Below are positions 43,244-53,011 of a stretch of 64,000 nucleotides of DNA, one piece after another (position 1 is the first letter of the stretch; each line of letters opens with the position of its first letter). The notes below the pieces were generated by a model that worked only from the letters and a program-made list of their open reading frames with translations, had not been told where the DNA came from and ran no database searches. Made by a program: the position numbers and the translations under genes. The stretch is from an uncultured Collinsella sp. (GTDB lineage Bacteria; Actinomycetota; Coriobacteriia; Coriobacteriales; Coriobacteriaceae). The DNA is taken from the NCBI GenBank assembly GCA_902491395.1, contig CABUHO010000005.1:1-64000 (forward strand), read 5' to 3'.

Positions 43244-44968
43244 TTACTCCTGCTCGGACTCCTCAGCCTGCTTACGGCTGCGGATGAGGTGCGCCACGCC
43301 GATGCACAGCACCGCGCCACCAGCGATCCAAGTGAAGGTCACGCCGTTGAGACCGGTGAGCGGGAGCTTGGAGCCCTTCTTGTTCTGGACAGTAAGGTTA
43401 ACCACACCATCCTTCACAGCTGCTTCTTTCACAAGCGAAGAAGGATCCTTGGTCACGCTAACGGTAAGCTTGTTGCTGCTCTCGCCCTCAGGCTTAGCAA
43501 GATCGCCCTCAGCAGTCGAGATCTTAAAGGTGAAGTCGGGCAGCGTGTTGTAGCCGTCGAGGGTGTGGGTCTCCTTGACGGTATAGGTACCAGCATCGAG
43601 GCCCTTAACCTCGATTATGCCGCCATTTTTAGTTTCGAGATCAAAAGGAGTATCGACAAGAATGCCTTGGTCGTTGACATACATGTTTTTAGAGCCAGCG
43701 TCGTCAGGATCTGTTGCTTGGATGGTAAACTTCACGCCGTCAAGCTTAGTGTTCTCGTCGGCAGCGTCCTCCTTGACCAGCTTGAGCGCATAGGTGTAGT
43801 CGCGCACGGTGTCGGGCACGGACTCGCCCTTGCCATCACCCATGGGGTTGTTGGAATAAATCAGTTTTACGGTGTTCTCGTTACCTGTGCTGCCAACAGT
43901 AACATTCGCAGCATTTTCAGGATCGAGCTTAGCAGTGTAAGTGACGAAGACTTCGGAACTACCGTTGAGCGTCGCGCCAACTTCTTTCGCAGCAGTTTTG
44001 AGGTCGGTAAATTTTACGGTCAACACGTGGGTTGCATTATCAAGCGAAACATCGTAACCAGCTTTGTCGTTCGCAGTCGAGTTATGCTTAAGGGTCTTTT
44101 CGCCGATTTTAACTTCAACGGTATCCACATTTGCCTTCAGGCCAGCAGAAAGCTCATCGTGGAACTCATAGTAATAGGTGTCGAACGTAGCAACGTTGTC
44201 GGCAACGGTTCCCTTCAGCTGGTAATGGACGTCCTGACCCATCTGAGAATCTGCCTTATCCGCCCATTCGCTACTAGGCTTGTCATCCCTGACCTTCTTC
44301 ACGACCGTGGGAACGCCAGTCTTCTCGGCAACCGTTACGCCGGAATCGCCTACAACAGCAAAAATCGGAGAAGTACCAGTGCTCTTCTTGTTGTTCTTGG
44401 TCGACTGGCCAATGCCGGTGTCATCGGTCAGGAAGAGGTAATAGCCCGTGTTGGGAGTATCGTCAGCATTCTTAGGCTCAAAAGCGGTGCCCGCTTTAAA
44501 CGGATTGCCCGTCGGCGTGACCTTGTCCTTAACAACCTTGGCAATTTTATTGAGAACGCTGTCTTTGTCGACACGTGTCGTCTTGGTGGTACCAAGCACA
44601 TTCTCGGTCAACCAGTTGGCGACATCCTCCGGACTGGCACCATCCTTCAACGCGTTGTCATTAATGGCTTCGATAATGGCCTTCTGGGCGTCAGCGCCTA
44701 CGCCGTCGGCCCACTTGACGTTGGAGACGATCTTATCAGTCGCCCCCGCCTCAGTAGGATCCACAACATCGGCTTTAAAGATCTGGTATGCCTTGAAAGT
44801 GGTGGCCCCGTTGTCCTTATTCTGCGTGATGGTAATGCTGTTGTCCGTAGTCGTCGCACCCTCAGCCGCAAACGCCATGGTCACCGGGGCCATCACTCCG
44901 CCAAAGCTCAACGCCGCAGTGAGGCCGGCGGTCACTGCCAGGCGGGCGATGTTCTTGCTCATACTCAT
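43244..44968 (-). CDS. Major pilin subunit, LPXTG-anchored
   Basis: A 574-residue surface pilin. ATG 44968 is chosen because AGAGGA lies seven bases upstream. A signal peptide (IARLAVTAGLTAALSFGGVM, cleavage near AFA-AEG) is followed by pilin domains containing a candidate pilin-motif lysine in GVPTVVKKV. The last ~140 residues form a SpaA/Cna-B-type domain with the E-box YTVKETHTLDGY. The sorting signal is LPLTG, then a hydrophobic helix and RSRKQAEESEQE. Isopeptide-bonded domains and sortase-C polymerisation are expected for this family. Base composition is AT-richer than the neighbouring minor pilin gene. Confidence 0.92.
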   Translation of the reverse strand: MSMSKNIARLAVTAGLTAALSFGGVMAPVTMAFAAEGATTTDNSITITQNKDNGATTFKAYQIFKADVVDPTEAGATDKIVSNVKWADGVGADAQKAIIEAINDNALKDGASPEDVANWLTENVLGTTKTTRVDKDSVLNKIAKVVKDKVTPTGNPFKAGTAFEPKNADDTPNTGYYLFLTDDTGIGQSTKNNKKSTGTSPIFAVVGDSGVTVAEKTGVPTVVKKVRDDKPSSEWADKADSQMGQDVHYQLKGTVADNVATFDTYYYEFHDELSAGLKANVDTVEVKIGEKTLKHNSTANDKAGYDVSLDNATHVLTVKFTDLKTAAKEVGATLNGSSEVFVTYTAKLDPENAANVTVGSTGNENTVKLIYSNNPMGDGKGESVPDTVRDYTYALKLVKEDAADENTKLDGVKFTIQATDPDDAGSKNMYVNDQGILVDTPFDLETKNGGIIEVKGLDAGTYTVKETHTLDGYNTLPDFTFKISTAEGDLAKPEGESSNKLTVSVTKDPSSLVKEAAVKDGVVNLTVQNKKGSKLPLTGLNGVTFTWIAGGAVLCIGVAHLIRSRKQAEESEQE

Positions 44969-45076
44969 CTTCTTTTCCTCTGCTTTCTGCTTGAAATCCA
45001 TTTGATCTAAAACCATCTGTCTGTGTCTAAGCATCTGCTTGGTTATGTCTCGCCCCGCTCTCTGTGGGGCCATTGG

Positions 45077-46747
45077 CTACTCTGCATGGTTGCCGCCTCC
45101 CCGCTTGATCAGGAGCGCGACCACGAGGAGTGCGGCTCCGGCGACCGCTGCGGCGGCCGCGGTGTACATTGCCATATCGCCAGTCGAGGGCATAAAGCCT
45201 CCGGTGATAGTGCTAGGGGGCGTGCCGGTGGGCGTGTTGATGAGCGACGCCTCTAGGCTGCCCGTCGACCCGTCCGCGTTGTCGGCGCGCAGGGGCGACT
45301 CGGCCGTGATGGTGAGTTTGGGCTTGGCGGCGGCCACCTGGTCGACGTCCAGGCCCTCGGCCTTGACCGTCACGGAGCGCGTGCCCTCAAAGGCGGTGTA
45401 GCCCTTGGGCGCCTTGAGCTCGCGGACCTCCAGCTTGCCCGAGTCCACGCCCGAGACGGCCACGCGGCCGTCCTCGCCCGTGGTGACGGTGGCCTTGCCC
45501 TCCGCATCCCACGTGCCATTGGCCGCCAGTGTGCGACCGCGGTCGTCGGTGATGCTCAGGACCGCTCCGGGCAGCGGCTTGTCGCCGTCGCTGCCGCGCT
45601 TGGTGAGCGCGAGATCCCAGGTGTAGGCGCACGCGTCATCGCTCGGCGTGCGGGTGAAGCCGGCGTCGCCGGACTGGTCGGCAAAGGGAGAGCGCGGGTA
45701 GCGCAGGTAGACCTCGTTAGGGTTGCCCTTGGCGATGCCGTGGTTGCATGCGCTGTTGAGCGGCGCGTTGTACACGGCGACCACGCGGGCGCCCGCGGTG
45801 AAGGCATCGGCCCCGCCGAGCACGGCGATCAGGTCGCCGGTGCGCACGGTGAAGGTCTTGCCGTCGGCCGCTACCTTGGTGGCGCACTGGGCCGTGATGT
45901 CGGTCCAGCCCTTGGCGGGCTCGGTGCCGGCGCGCCCGTCCTTGCCGGTCTGGACGGCGTCAAAGCCGCCGTCCGCGCCCGCCGCCACGTACACATGCAT
46001 GCTCGCTGCGACCTTGGAGGGGTCGAGCCCCGCGCTCATGGTGTCAACGAACCGCACCGTATAGGTGTCGTAGGCGGAAAGCCCCGCCGGGACCGTGGCC
46101 GAGAGGCGCCAGTACAGGTCGTCGGCGACCGTGGCGTCGGCGGCCTTCTGCCAGGCGGCGGCGCTGTCCTCCAGCACGTGCTTGGCGACCTTGGGCGTCG
46201 CGGCCTTGGGCTTGACGGTGACAGCGCTGCCGCCCACCAGGGCCATGATCGGCGCGGTGCCGGCCTCGTTCTGGGAGATGGCGTCGTCTTTGGCGACGAT
46301 GAGCCAGTAGCCGCAGGGCAGCTCGGCCGCCGTGCCCGCGTTAAGGGCCACGGGCTCGGCGCCAGAGCTCTGGAGGGAACGAGCGAGCTGTGCGCTCAGC
46401 GCGCTCGTAAGGTGGGAATCGGTGTTGAGCCACTCGGCAGCTTCCTGCGCGGTGGTCTGGGAATTGGGCATGCCGGCGCTGTGCAGCGCGGGCAGGACGG
46501 CGTCGCGCGCGGCGTCGCTTGCCCAGGCAAGGTCGGTGGCGATCTTGGCGTCGCTGTCGCCGTCGACGACGTTGGCGCTAAAGATCTGGTAGGCATCGTA
46601 GCTGCTCGCCACGGTACCGCTCACCGTGATGGAACCGGTCGAGGTCGGCGCGGCCTGCGCGGATGCGGGGAACACAACCGCGCAGGTGCCGATCAGGAGG
46701 GCAAGCAGCGCAAACAAGATCGGGAAGGAGCAAACTTTCTTATTCAC
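45077..46747 (-). CDS. Minor or basal pilin, MPSTG-anchored
   Basis: A 556-residue surface protein. The GTG at 46747 is the likely start: GGGAGG lies upstream, and the product begins VNKKVCSFPILFALLALLIG, a clear signal peptide ending ASAQA. The start overlaps the adhesin stop by eight bases. The middle contains pilin-like domains; a Cna-B-type domain with LEVRELKAPKGYTAFEG (E-box) comes near the C terminus. The sorting signal MPSTG is followed by a hydrophobic helix and KRGGGNHAE. It resembles the major pilin in layout but its gene is much richer in GC. Confidence 0.9.
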   Translation of the reverse strand: MNKKVCSFPILFALLALLIGTCAVVFPASAQAAPTSTGSITVSGTVASSYDAYQIFSANVVDGDSDAKIATDLAWASDAARDAVLPALHSAGMPNSQTTAQEAAEWLNTDSHLTSALSAQLARSLQSSGAEPVALNAGTAAELPCGYWLIVAKDDAISQNEAGTAPIMALVGGSAVTVKPKAATPKVAKHVLEDSAAAWQKAADATVADDLYWRLSATVPAGLSAYDTYTVRFVDTMSAGLDPSKVAASMHVYVAAGADGGFDAVQTGKDGRAGTEPAKGWTDITAQCATKVAADGKTFTVRTGDLIAVLGGADAFTAGARVVAVYNAPLNSACNHGIAKGNPNEVYLRYPRSPFADQSGDAGFTRTPSDDACAYTWDLALTKRGSDGDKPLPGAVLSITDDRGRTLAANGTWDAEGKATVTTGEDGRVAVSGVDSGKLEVRELKAPKGYTAFEGTRSVTVKAEGLDVDQVAAAKPKLTITAESPLRADNADGSTGSLEASLINTPTGTPPSTITGGFMPSTGDMAMYTAAAAAVAGAALLVVALLIKRGGGNHAE

Positions 46748-49700
46748 GACGCTCGCCTCCCTTCGCATTCGCCTTGCGACGAATGTGCATCCAGGCCGCA
46801 GCAGCGCAAAGCACCGCCGCGCCGGCAAGGTACGTCAGAGTGACGCCCGACATACCAGAAAGGGGCAAAGAGGTGGAGTAGGTGTTGGTGAAAGTGGGGG
46901 TGGAATCGTCGGTGAACGTCTCTTCTGCGGTATTGGCGTCTGCCGTCCACTCACCTTTGGGGTTAACGGTTCCCTTCCTGTAGGTCACCGCACATTTGAT
47001 CTCTCCTTTTTCGGTGTCATACGTTGGCTCAACCGTGAACTTATAGACCGACTGGTCGTACGTGTAGTGCGAGAACTGCGGACCGTCGGTTTTCTCGCGC
47101 ACATAGTACGTAAAGGTCTTGAAAGAGCCACCCGTGGAGCCGTCCGGGTCGTCGGGATTATTGCTGATATCAGAGAGCGAGTACTTGAGCTCAATCGTTT
47201 CATTGTTTTCGTCCATGAACGGAAGCGTCTGCGTCTTCTTAGAACCAGAGGTCACGGCAGTACCGATGATGTTTTTAAATTCGCTGTCTTCCGCAAATTG
47301 AAGCGTAAACGCCTTCATCTCGCCACCCTCAACGACCTTAGTCGCCTTAGGAGTCCAGGGGAAGGGGGGCACGATTTTGTTGATAAAGGTCGGGTTGTCG
47401 CTTCTGTTACCGATAGTCACCGTGGCCTCCGTTCCATCCTCCGATGGCGCGAAGGAATAACCACTGTGATCAAGCTGCACGAAGTCTATATCCGTCTCGG
47501 CCTTTTTATAGACGGCCACACTCTCTACCTTGTAGTAGTAGATAGGAAACTTCATGAGGGATTCAGTCTTGTATGGACTACCGCCAACAGTTACCTCGAT
47601 CTTGTAAATTGTCTTATCGAATTTGATGTCTAATTCGTTTTGGCCGCTGATGGGTTCCTCAACGAGATAGAAAACGTATTGCCCTGAAGAATAGTCCTTG
47701 CCAGAGTCGAAGGTGATACTGCCGCTTGATTGATCAACAGTCGCCTCACCCGCACCACTGCAATCGCCCATATCTAATGTGCCGTCACCTTTCCAAGAAG
47801 GTGCCTTGGTACCGTTAACCTTCTGGCGCAGCAGCTGAAACTTGTACTCGTGCCCATTTAGGGGTTGCTTGTCTCCCTTTGCATCCACAAGCACCTTGGT
47901 GGCATTGAGCTTCATGCTCGGATAAACGTTCAGATCACTGACCTCGCCAACGACAAGATCGCCGTTGGTCATGATGCCGCCGCCATGGGTATAGGAGTAG
48001 TTGCCACTGATGATGGTCGTAGCATCTCTCTTCGCATCACTTATAGCCTGATCGGAAGGATGAGCCTGCAGGCCGAACATATACTTGGCCTCGGCACCGC
48101 CATTTGGGTCGATGGTAACCGGATTTCCGTCGCAAGTGCCCTGCCAACCAGCCGATCCGCCGCCGAGCATCTTGCCAAGAACGACAGCAATTGTCGAGTT
48201 CGCACCATCTTTATTACGCACCAGGAAGAAATCCTTATGGCCGGATTTTTGGAAGTCAGGAGTAACGTAATTTGTTTCATCGTGGTCTTGATTTTTGTTG
48301 TTGCCACCAGCGGAATAATTATACTTTCCCAGCGGATTGCCATCTTGATCAACGTTATCTTTGTTGCCATAGATAGCAGCGCCATATGAGTGCGAAACGA
48401 TTGTCTCGCCCGTAGGGCATGCGCCAATTCCGCCACTCCAGCCACCAGCTTTGTTGCTGGTGATAAGCGATCTGAGGATGTTAAGCCTACCGTGCTCCTG
48501 GATAAAGATGCCACCGCCGCCCCAGTCGCCACCACGGTCTTTAGTGCTGCCCGTCATGGTCTTGTTGTTGGTGATGTAAATCTTGCTGTTCTCACCAGCA
48601 TTAATTGTTGCCATCGTACCGCTGTTGTTACCGCCAGCAATACGCAAGCCGCCGCCTTCGCCGTTAACAGATTTGTTGCCCGCAATCGTGCCACCTGTCA
48701 TGGTAAACGTAATCGCTTTGCCCCAGAAGCCAGCGTAGATTCCGCCACCAGCCTCGTTGGAGTAGTTGGCCGTAACAGAACCGCCCGTCATGTTCAGTGT
48801 GCCACCATCGACAGAAGCAATACCGCCGCCGCCGAGCAGACCAAGGTTGAACTTTTCAGTGATATAGGAGTCGACGCGGTTGTTGGTAATATTTGCCGGA
48901 TCAACGATTTCAACATCAGCATTTTTGGTAAAGACGCCGCCGCCATAGCCATTATTGGGATGGTCGACGTCGTTATAGCGCTCCTTATACGTAGCGTTGC
49001 CAGAGATAACACCGCCTAAAAATTTCAGCTTGGCGTCATTGTCAGCATAGATGCCGCCGCCAGATGCTGCCTTGTTTGCCGCGATTACGCCGCCGGTCAT
49101 GTTGAACTTGGCATTTGCGCCCGTCACGCACAGGCCACCGCCCCAGCCGCCGCCGTTACCGTTGGTGACATAGCCGCCAGAAATATTGACAGTGCCTTGA
49201 GATAAAATAACGTGACCGTTGTTGCCCAGATTGGCAGCCGTGGTAATCATGCCGCCCTCGAGATTGAGCGTGCAGCCCGCTTCGACCTCGACCACATACT
49301 TTACGGAACCGCTGTCCGATGCCGCATCGATAACGCCGAAGCCCGTAACAACATGCTTGTACGTAGTCTCCGTAGTGCCGAGACAATCTGAATTGGGCAC
49401 ACTCTTGGTCTCATAGTAAGTAAGACTCTCAGGAGTGCCGCTATTGGAGCTATTTCCCTTGTCCCACTCCATAGTCGCCAACTGGCCCGCCGACGTAGGG
49501 ACCTGAGTCTGATCGTCTATCGTTTTTTTACCCAAGTCCTTGTTACCCGAGTCCTCGATAGTGAGCTTGGCTCCGCTTCGGACCACAAAGAAGGAGTCTG
49601 GGGTGCGATCGTTGTAGACGCCGTGGTAGTTATAGAGCATGCATCCCGCAAGATCGATGGTGGTGTCTTTGGTGATGGCAATCTGCGTATCCGAATAGGC

Positions 49701-50180
49701 AGAATCCGTCAGTCGAAACTTGCCGCCATTGGTAAATTGGTTAGCGACATTACCCTTTACCTCGATATAGTCATCGGCACTGACGTTGGCAGGGGCGATT
49801 GCGCTTTCATCGTTAGTTTCATCATCAGAAGGCTTCGCATCCGCAGGCTGCGCAGCGCTCTCGGCTCCCGTGTCATCAGACAACGGAGCCGTCCTGAGAG
49901 CATCGTCGCCAGTCTCGTCGCCCTCAGTCTCGTCACTATTCTGGTTTTCGGCATCCCCGCCAGTAGTGCTGCCTACATCAGTAGACTCACTTGAGGAATC
50001 AGCCGCCGCCACAGTTTTCTCGGCTGCACCCGCCTCGGCATCGTTGGCAATGGCCTGCGAGATTGGAGGCATGACGAGCGACAGTACCAGGCTCAAAACG
50101 GAGGCTCCGCACAAAACGCCTGCCAGCACACGGCGCGTCGCTTTATTACTCTGCTTAGATTTGTCTGAATTCGCTTTCAT
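46740..50180 (-). CDS. Large LPXTG-like surface adhesin, probable pilus tip protein
   Basis: A 1,146-residue surface protein, first gene of the pilus operon. ATG 50180 follows GGGGAGGAG. Order: signal peptide (LAGVLCGASVLSLVLSLVMP), an acidic Ser/Thr/Glu/Asp-rich stretch to about residue 130, a long parallel beta-helix region with repeated GGGIYA-type turns (SGGGIYADNDAKLKFLGGVI), then two Spy0128/FctA-like isopeptide domains (KLNATKVLVDAKGDKQPLNG and YYVREKTDGPQFSHYTYDQS). The sorting signal is LPLSG, with a hydrophobic helix and basic tail. It probably binds host or mucus ligands at the fibre tip; that role is inferred from order and size. Confidence 0.88.
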   Translation of the reverse strand: MKANSDKSKQSNKATRRVLAGVLCGASVLSLVLSLVMPPISQAIANDAEAGAAEKTVAAADSSSESTDVGSTTGGDAENQNSDETEGDETGDDALRTAPLSDDTGAESAAQPADAKPSDDETNDESAIAPANVSADDYIEVKGNVANQFTNGGKFRLTDSAYSDTQIAITKDTTIDLAGCMLYNYHGVYNDRTPDSFFVVRSGAKLTIEDSGNKDLGKKTIDDQTQVPTSAGQLATMEWDKGNSSNSGTPESLTYYETKSVPNSDCLGTTETTYKHVVTGFGVIDAASDSGSVKYVVEVEAGCTLNLEGGMITTAANLGNNGHVILSQGTVNISGGYVTNGNGGGWGGGLCVTGANAKFNMTGGVIAANKAASGGGIYADNDAKLKFLGGVISGNATYKERYNDVDHPNNGYGGGVFTKNADVEIVDPANITNNRVDSYITEKFNLGLLGGGGIASVDGGTLNMTGGSVTANYSNEAGGGIYAGFWGKAITFTMTGGTIAGNKSVNGEGGGLRIAGGNNSGTMATINAGENSKIYITNNKTMTGSTKDRGGDWGGGGIFIQEHGRLNILRSLITSNKAGGWSGGIGACPTGETIVSHSYGAAIYGNKDNVDQDGNPLGKYNYSAGGNNKNQDHDETNYVTPDFQKSGHKDFFLVRNKDGANSTIAVVLGKMLGGGSAGWQGTCDGNPVTIDPNGGAEAKYMFGLQAHPSDQAISDAKRDATTIISGNYSYTHGGGIMTNGDLVVGEVSDLNVYPSMKLNATKVLVDAKGDKQPLNGHEYKFQLLRQKVNGTKAPSWKGDGTLDMGDCSGAGEATVDQSSGSITFDSGKDYSSGQYVFYLVEEPISGQNELDIKFDKTIYKIEVTVGGSPYKTESLMKFPIYYYKVESVAVYKKAETDIDFVQLDHSGYSFAPSEDGTEATVTIGNRSDNPTFINKIVPPFPWTPKATKVVEGGEMKAFTLQFAEDSEFKNIIGTAVTSGSKKTQTLPFMDENNETIELKYSLSDISNNPDDPDGSTGGSFKTFTYYVREKTDGPQFSHYTYDQSVYKFTVEPTYDTEKGEIKCAVTYRKGTVNPKGEWTADANTAEETFTDDSTPTFTNTYSTSLPLSGMSGVTLTYLAGAAVLCAAAAWMHIRRKANAKGGERRE

Positions 50181-50269
50181 CGTTGTCTCCTCCCCAAGAG
50201 ACCGCGATCTTGCTCTTTCACCATCAAACGTATCTGCGCAATCTGTAATTGCGCTCGTTTAGTAATGCA

Positions 50270-50299
50270 ATTATAACGATTGTTTAAACATCTGAGCAA
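50270..50299 (-). promoter_or_regulatory. Likely promoter of the pilus operon
   Basis: On the minus strand, TTGCTC (50294-50299), an 18-base spacer and a perfect TATAAT (50270-50275) lie about 90 bases upstream of the adhesin start. Confidence 0.65.
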
Positions 50300-50638
50300 C
50301 AAAACCGACATTTTTGTAGCAAGTTCTTAATTCTCTTGACATTTACTCAGATTTGCCTTCGTTTATTCGCTATCTATTTTTTGTTTCTGCTGGTAATTTA
50401 GTTGCCTATTATTTTTTAATGGCATTAGATTTATTTGCACAACATTTTGCTCAAGAGCGAACATCCTGTGAACGGTCGAAAATCGACCGTGAGCGGTAGG
50501 TCATTAACCGGGATGAATATCCTATCAAATTGATGAGAATATCTTAAACCCATCGGTGGTTAGAAGCATGATGTTCAGACAACAATATTTGAATTTTCCC
50601 ACAGATTTTAGGTATCAATTCGCCCAAATCGCCTGAGG
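50300..50638. other. AT-rich intergenic region upstream of the pilus operon
   Basis: About 340 AT-rich bases with no convincing gene. GGTCGAAAATCGACC (about 50475-50489) is a short perfect palindrome. The composition contrasts with the rest of the window. Confidence 0.5.
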
Positions 50639-50672
50639 CCACCGCAAAAGAGCCTGCCCCCTTCTGCGGTGG
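50639..50672. repeat. Dispersed palindrome (family 1 variant)
   Basis: CCACCGCA-AAAG, loop AGCCTGCCCCC, and the matching arm TGCGGTGG. It has the same CCTG-CCCC core as the other copies, with compensating changes in the outer stem (CCACCGCA / TGCGGTGG versus CCACCACA / TGTGGTGG). Confidence 0.75.
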
Positions 50673-50685
50673 TTCTCCCCCAGCG

Positions 50686-51507
50686 CTACAGCAGATGTTC
50701 CTCGATAAAGATCGCGATGCCGTCTTTGTCGTTGCTGGCGGTTACAAAATCGGCGGCGGCACGGGTGGCGTCGCTGCCGTTTGCCATGGCCACGCCCACG
50801 CCGGCGTCAGCCACCATGCAGGTGTCGTTATCGGCATCGCCAAACACGCAGATGTCCTGGAGCTCCATGCCGTTGAGCTCCGCCACGCGCACAAGGCCGC
50901 GCGTCTTGGACACGTGCGGATCCATGAACTCGTAGAGTCGCTGCGTGGTTTGCAGAGCCGCCGCCTTAACAGTGTTATCGGCAAACGTCGACGCCCGCTC
51001 AATCACCCGCGGCATTACCTCGGGCGCCATGGTAAACATCACCTTGGGCTGCGGCTCGCGCAAAAACTCGGCAAAATCGACCACCTGGTAGGGCACACCG
51101 TCGACGCGCGACAGGTGCTCGACGCACGCGTTGCTCTCGGGCACGTAGAACACGCCGTCTCGGGGGCAGACGGGCGTTGCCGGAAGGTCCGCCATGTGCT
51201 TGCAGATGCGCGCGATGGTCTCGCCCGGCAGCGGATAGCTCAGCTCGTTGATGTCGTGTGCGCGGTCGATGACCTCGGCGCCACCGCAGCCCACGAGCAC
51301 GTCCACCAGGCCTTCGATGCCCCAGAGCTCGTACATGGCCTCGGTCGCGTGGGCGTCACGCCCGGTGCACAGGCCAAACAGCACGCCGCGCTCGCGCAGG
51401 GCGCGGATCGCCGCCACGGTGCGCGGGGACACCGTGTGCTGGCTCGTGAGCAGCGTGCCGTCGATATCGCAGAACACGGCTTTGATGTGGCTGAAGGTGG
51501 TGTCCAT
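50686..51507 (-). CDS. HAD-superfamily hydrolase, Cof type
   Basis: A 273-residue HAD phosphatase of the Cof/YidA group. The start MDTTFSHIKAVFCDIDGTLL at 51507 follows AAAGG. The four HAD motifs are present: motif I FCDIDGTLL, motif II in LFGLCTGRDA, the motif III Lys near VSKTRGLVRVAEL, and motif IV GDADNDTCMVADAGVGVAMA. A cap domain lies between motifs II and III, as in the Cof group. Family members act on sugar phosphates or pyridoxal phosphate; the substrate here is unknown. Confidence 0.92.
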   Translation of the reverse strand: MDTTFSHIKAVFCDIDGTLLTSQHTVSPRTVAAIRALRERGVLFGLCTGRDAHATEAMYELWGIEGLVDVLVGCGGAEVIDRAHDINELSYPLPGETIARICKHMADLPATPVCPRDGVFYVPESNACVEHLSRVDGVPYQVVDFAEFLREPQPKVMFTMAPEVMPRVIERASTFADNTVKAAALQTTQRLYEFMDPHVSKTRGLVRVAELNGMELQDICVFGDADNDTCMVADAGVGVAMANGSDATRAAADFVTASNDKDGIAIFIEEHLL

Positions 51508-51600
51508 GGGGGCCTTTCTGGGTTGTGCGGCGGTGTGGGGTGTATTCGCAAACGGCGTACATGGTATACCAAGGCGCGCACGGGGCGCTTTGGTGCAAAA

Positions 51601-51633
51601 CCACCACAAAGGTGCCTGGCCCCTTTGTGGTGG
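51601..51633. repeat. Dispersed palindrome (family 1)
   Basis: A perfect stem CCACCACAAAGG / CCTTTGTGGTGG with loop TGCCTGGCC, upstream of the HAD gene. Confidence 0.9.
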
Positions 51634-51665
51634 CCGGACTCGCAGAATGGCCTAGCCCGGAGCGC

Positions 51666-51729
51666 AAACCATCACAACATTCGACGTTTTTCGGCAAAAT
51701 CGCGATTTTCATCGAATGTTGTGATGGTC
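51666..51729. repeat. Dispersed palindrome (family 2)
   Basis: Arms ACCATCACAACATTCGA (51668-51684) and TCGAATGTTGTGATGGT (51712-51728) are exact complements. It ends two bases before the transporter stop and may serve as its transcript end. Confidence 0.9.
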
Positions 51730-51730
51730 T

Positions 51731-53011
51731 TTACTGCCTTGCGGCACGATCAAAATGCCGGCGCCCAAACAGCAGCAACGCCGCGGGGACTGCCGTCACG
51801 ACCATGCCTGCTCCGATGAGCGTCTGCTGCACGCCAAACGTCGCCGCCAGCCACGGGGCAATCGCCAGCGGCGCCACGCCGGCGAACATATTGCCAAAGC
51901 CCATGACCGAGTTCACGCGACCAAGCTGCTCGAGCGGAGCCGTCGTTTGCACAATGGTGTTGTGGAGCGGGTTGACGACACCCCAAGCTATGCCCAGGGC
52001 GATCTGGCCGATGAGGGCCACGCCCACGTACGGTGTCCCCACATAGAGCAGACTTCCCAGGCCCACGGACATGAGCGCCACGAGCAGTGTTTTAAGGTTG
52101 ACCAGGTGCGGCGGCAAGCGGAGCGCGAGCACGGCACCCAGCACCGCGCCCACGCCCGAGGCCGACGAGAGCCAGCCCATCCACTCAACGCCGACATGCA
52201 GGACATCGCGATAGAAGAACGACTCGAGCGGGTCGAAGGCTCCATAGCCAAAGTTCGAAAGAAAAATGATGCAGAAAAGTAGCGCGAGGACGCTGTTGGT
52301 GAAGACTGTCTTGATACTGGCTGCGAAGGTGGCGCGGGCGGACGTGCTGGGGCTGGAGCTTTGTCCCGCACGCTCCCCTTCCTCTGCCGAATCGGCATCC
52401 GCATGCCCGGCGACATGGCTGGTCTGCGGCCTAAAGCCCCAGCCGACGACGAACGCCAGCACGGTAAAGAGCATCATGAGCACGAACACCGCGCGCGACG
52501 ATGCAACCGCCGCGACAAAGCCGCCCAGCGTGGGGCCAACGATGATACTCACGTTTGAAAACATGGCGATGGCGGAGTTGATGTCTTTGAGCTCGACGGG
52601 GTCGTTGGTGAGGTAGGCCGGATAGGACGTGGCGATGGGCTGGGCGAATCCCATCGTAAAGCCCAGAAACACCGCGCCGAGCAGGACGACGCCGGTCGCG
52701 CTACCAAAGGCGATGATTGCCGTACCAGTTGCGAGAGCGCCGATGATACTCAGCAAGAAATGGCGGCGCGGACCCCAGGCGTCAAGCGCCGCGCCGCCCG
52801 CAAAGGATCCCAGGATCACAAAGACGTTCATAAACAGGACCGCCAGCGATGTCGCGACGACCGAGGCATCGTCCGCATAGGTAAGCGTTCCGATGACGCC
52901 GATAAAGTAGCTGGTCTGAAACCCGGTGTAGATGAGAAAGCGCATCGCCACCAGGCGTTTAGCCTGCGCGGACAGCGATGATTGAGGCTTTGAAAAAAGA
53001 GATGCGAGCAT
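51731..53011 (-). CDS. MFS transporter
   Basis: A 426-residue major facilitator with about 12 hydrophobic helices. The start MLASLFSKPQSSLSAQAKRL at 53011 follows CGAGGAGTC. The loop between helices 2 and 3 has GGAALDAWGPRRHF, the family's G-x3-D-x2-G-R-(K/R)-type motif. A hydrophilic central loop near residues 205-240 (HADADSAEEGERAGQSS) separates the two halves. Layout and size fit drug-efflux-type members; the substrate is unknown. It is monocistronic. Confidence 0.88.
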   Translation of the reverse strand: MLASLFSKPQSSLSAQAKRLVAMRFLIYTGFQTSYFIGVIGTLTYADDASVVATSLAVLFMNVFVILGSFAGGAALDAWGPRRHFLLSIIGALATGTAIIAFGSATGVVLLGAVFLGFTMGFAQPIATSYPAYLTNDPVELKDINSAIAMFSNVSIIVGPTLGGFVAAVASSRAVFVLMMLFTVLAFVVGWGFRPQTSHVAGHADADSAEEGERAGQSSSPSTSARATFAASIKTVFTNSVLALLFCIIFLSNFGYGAFDPLESFFYRDVLHVGVEWMGWLSSASGVGAVLGAVLALRLPPHLVNLKTLLVALMSVGLGSLLYVGTPYVGVALIGQIALGIAWGVVNPLHNTIVQTTAPLEQLGRVNSVMGFGNMFAGVAPLAIAPWLAATFGVQQTLIGAGMVVTAVPAALLLFGRRHFDRAARQ

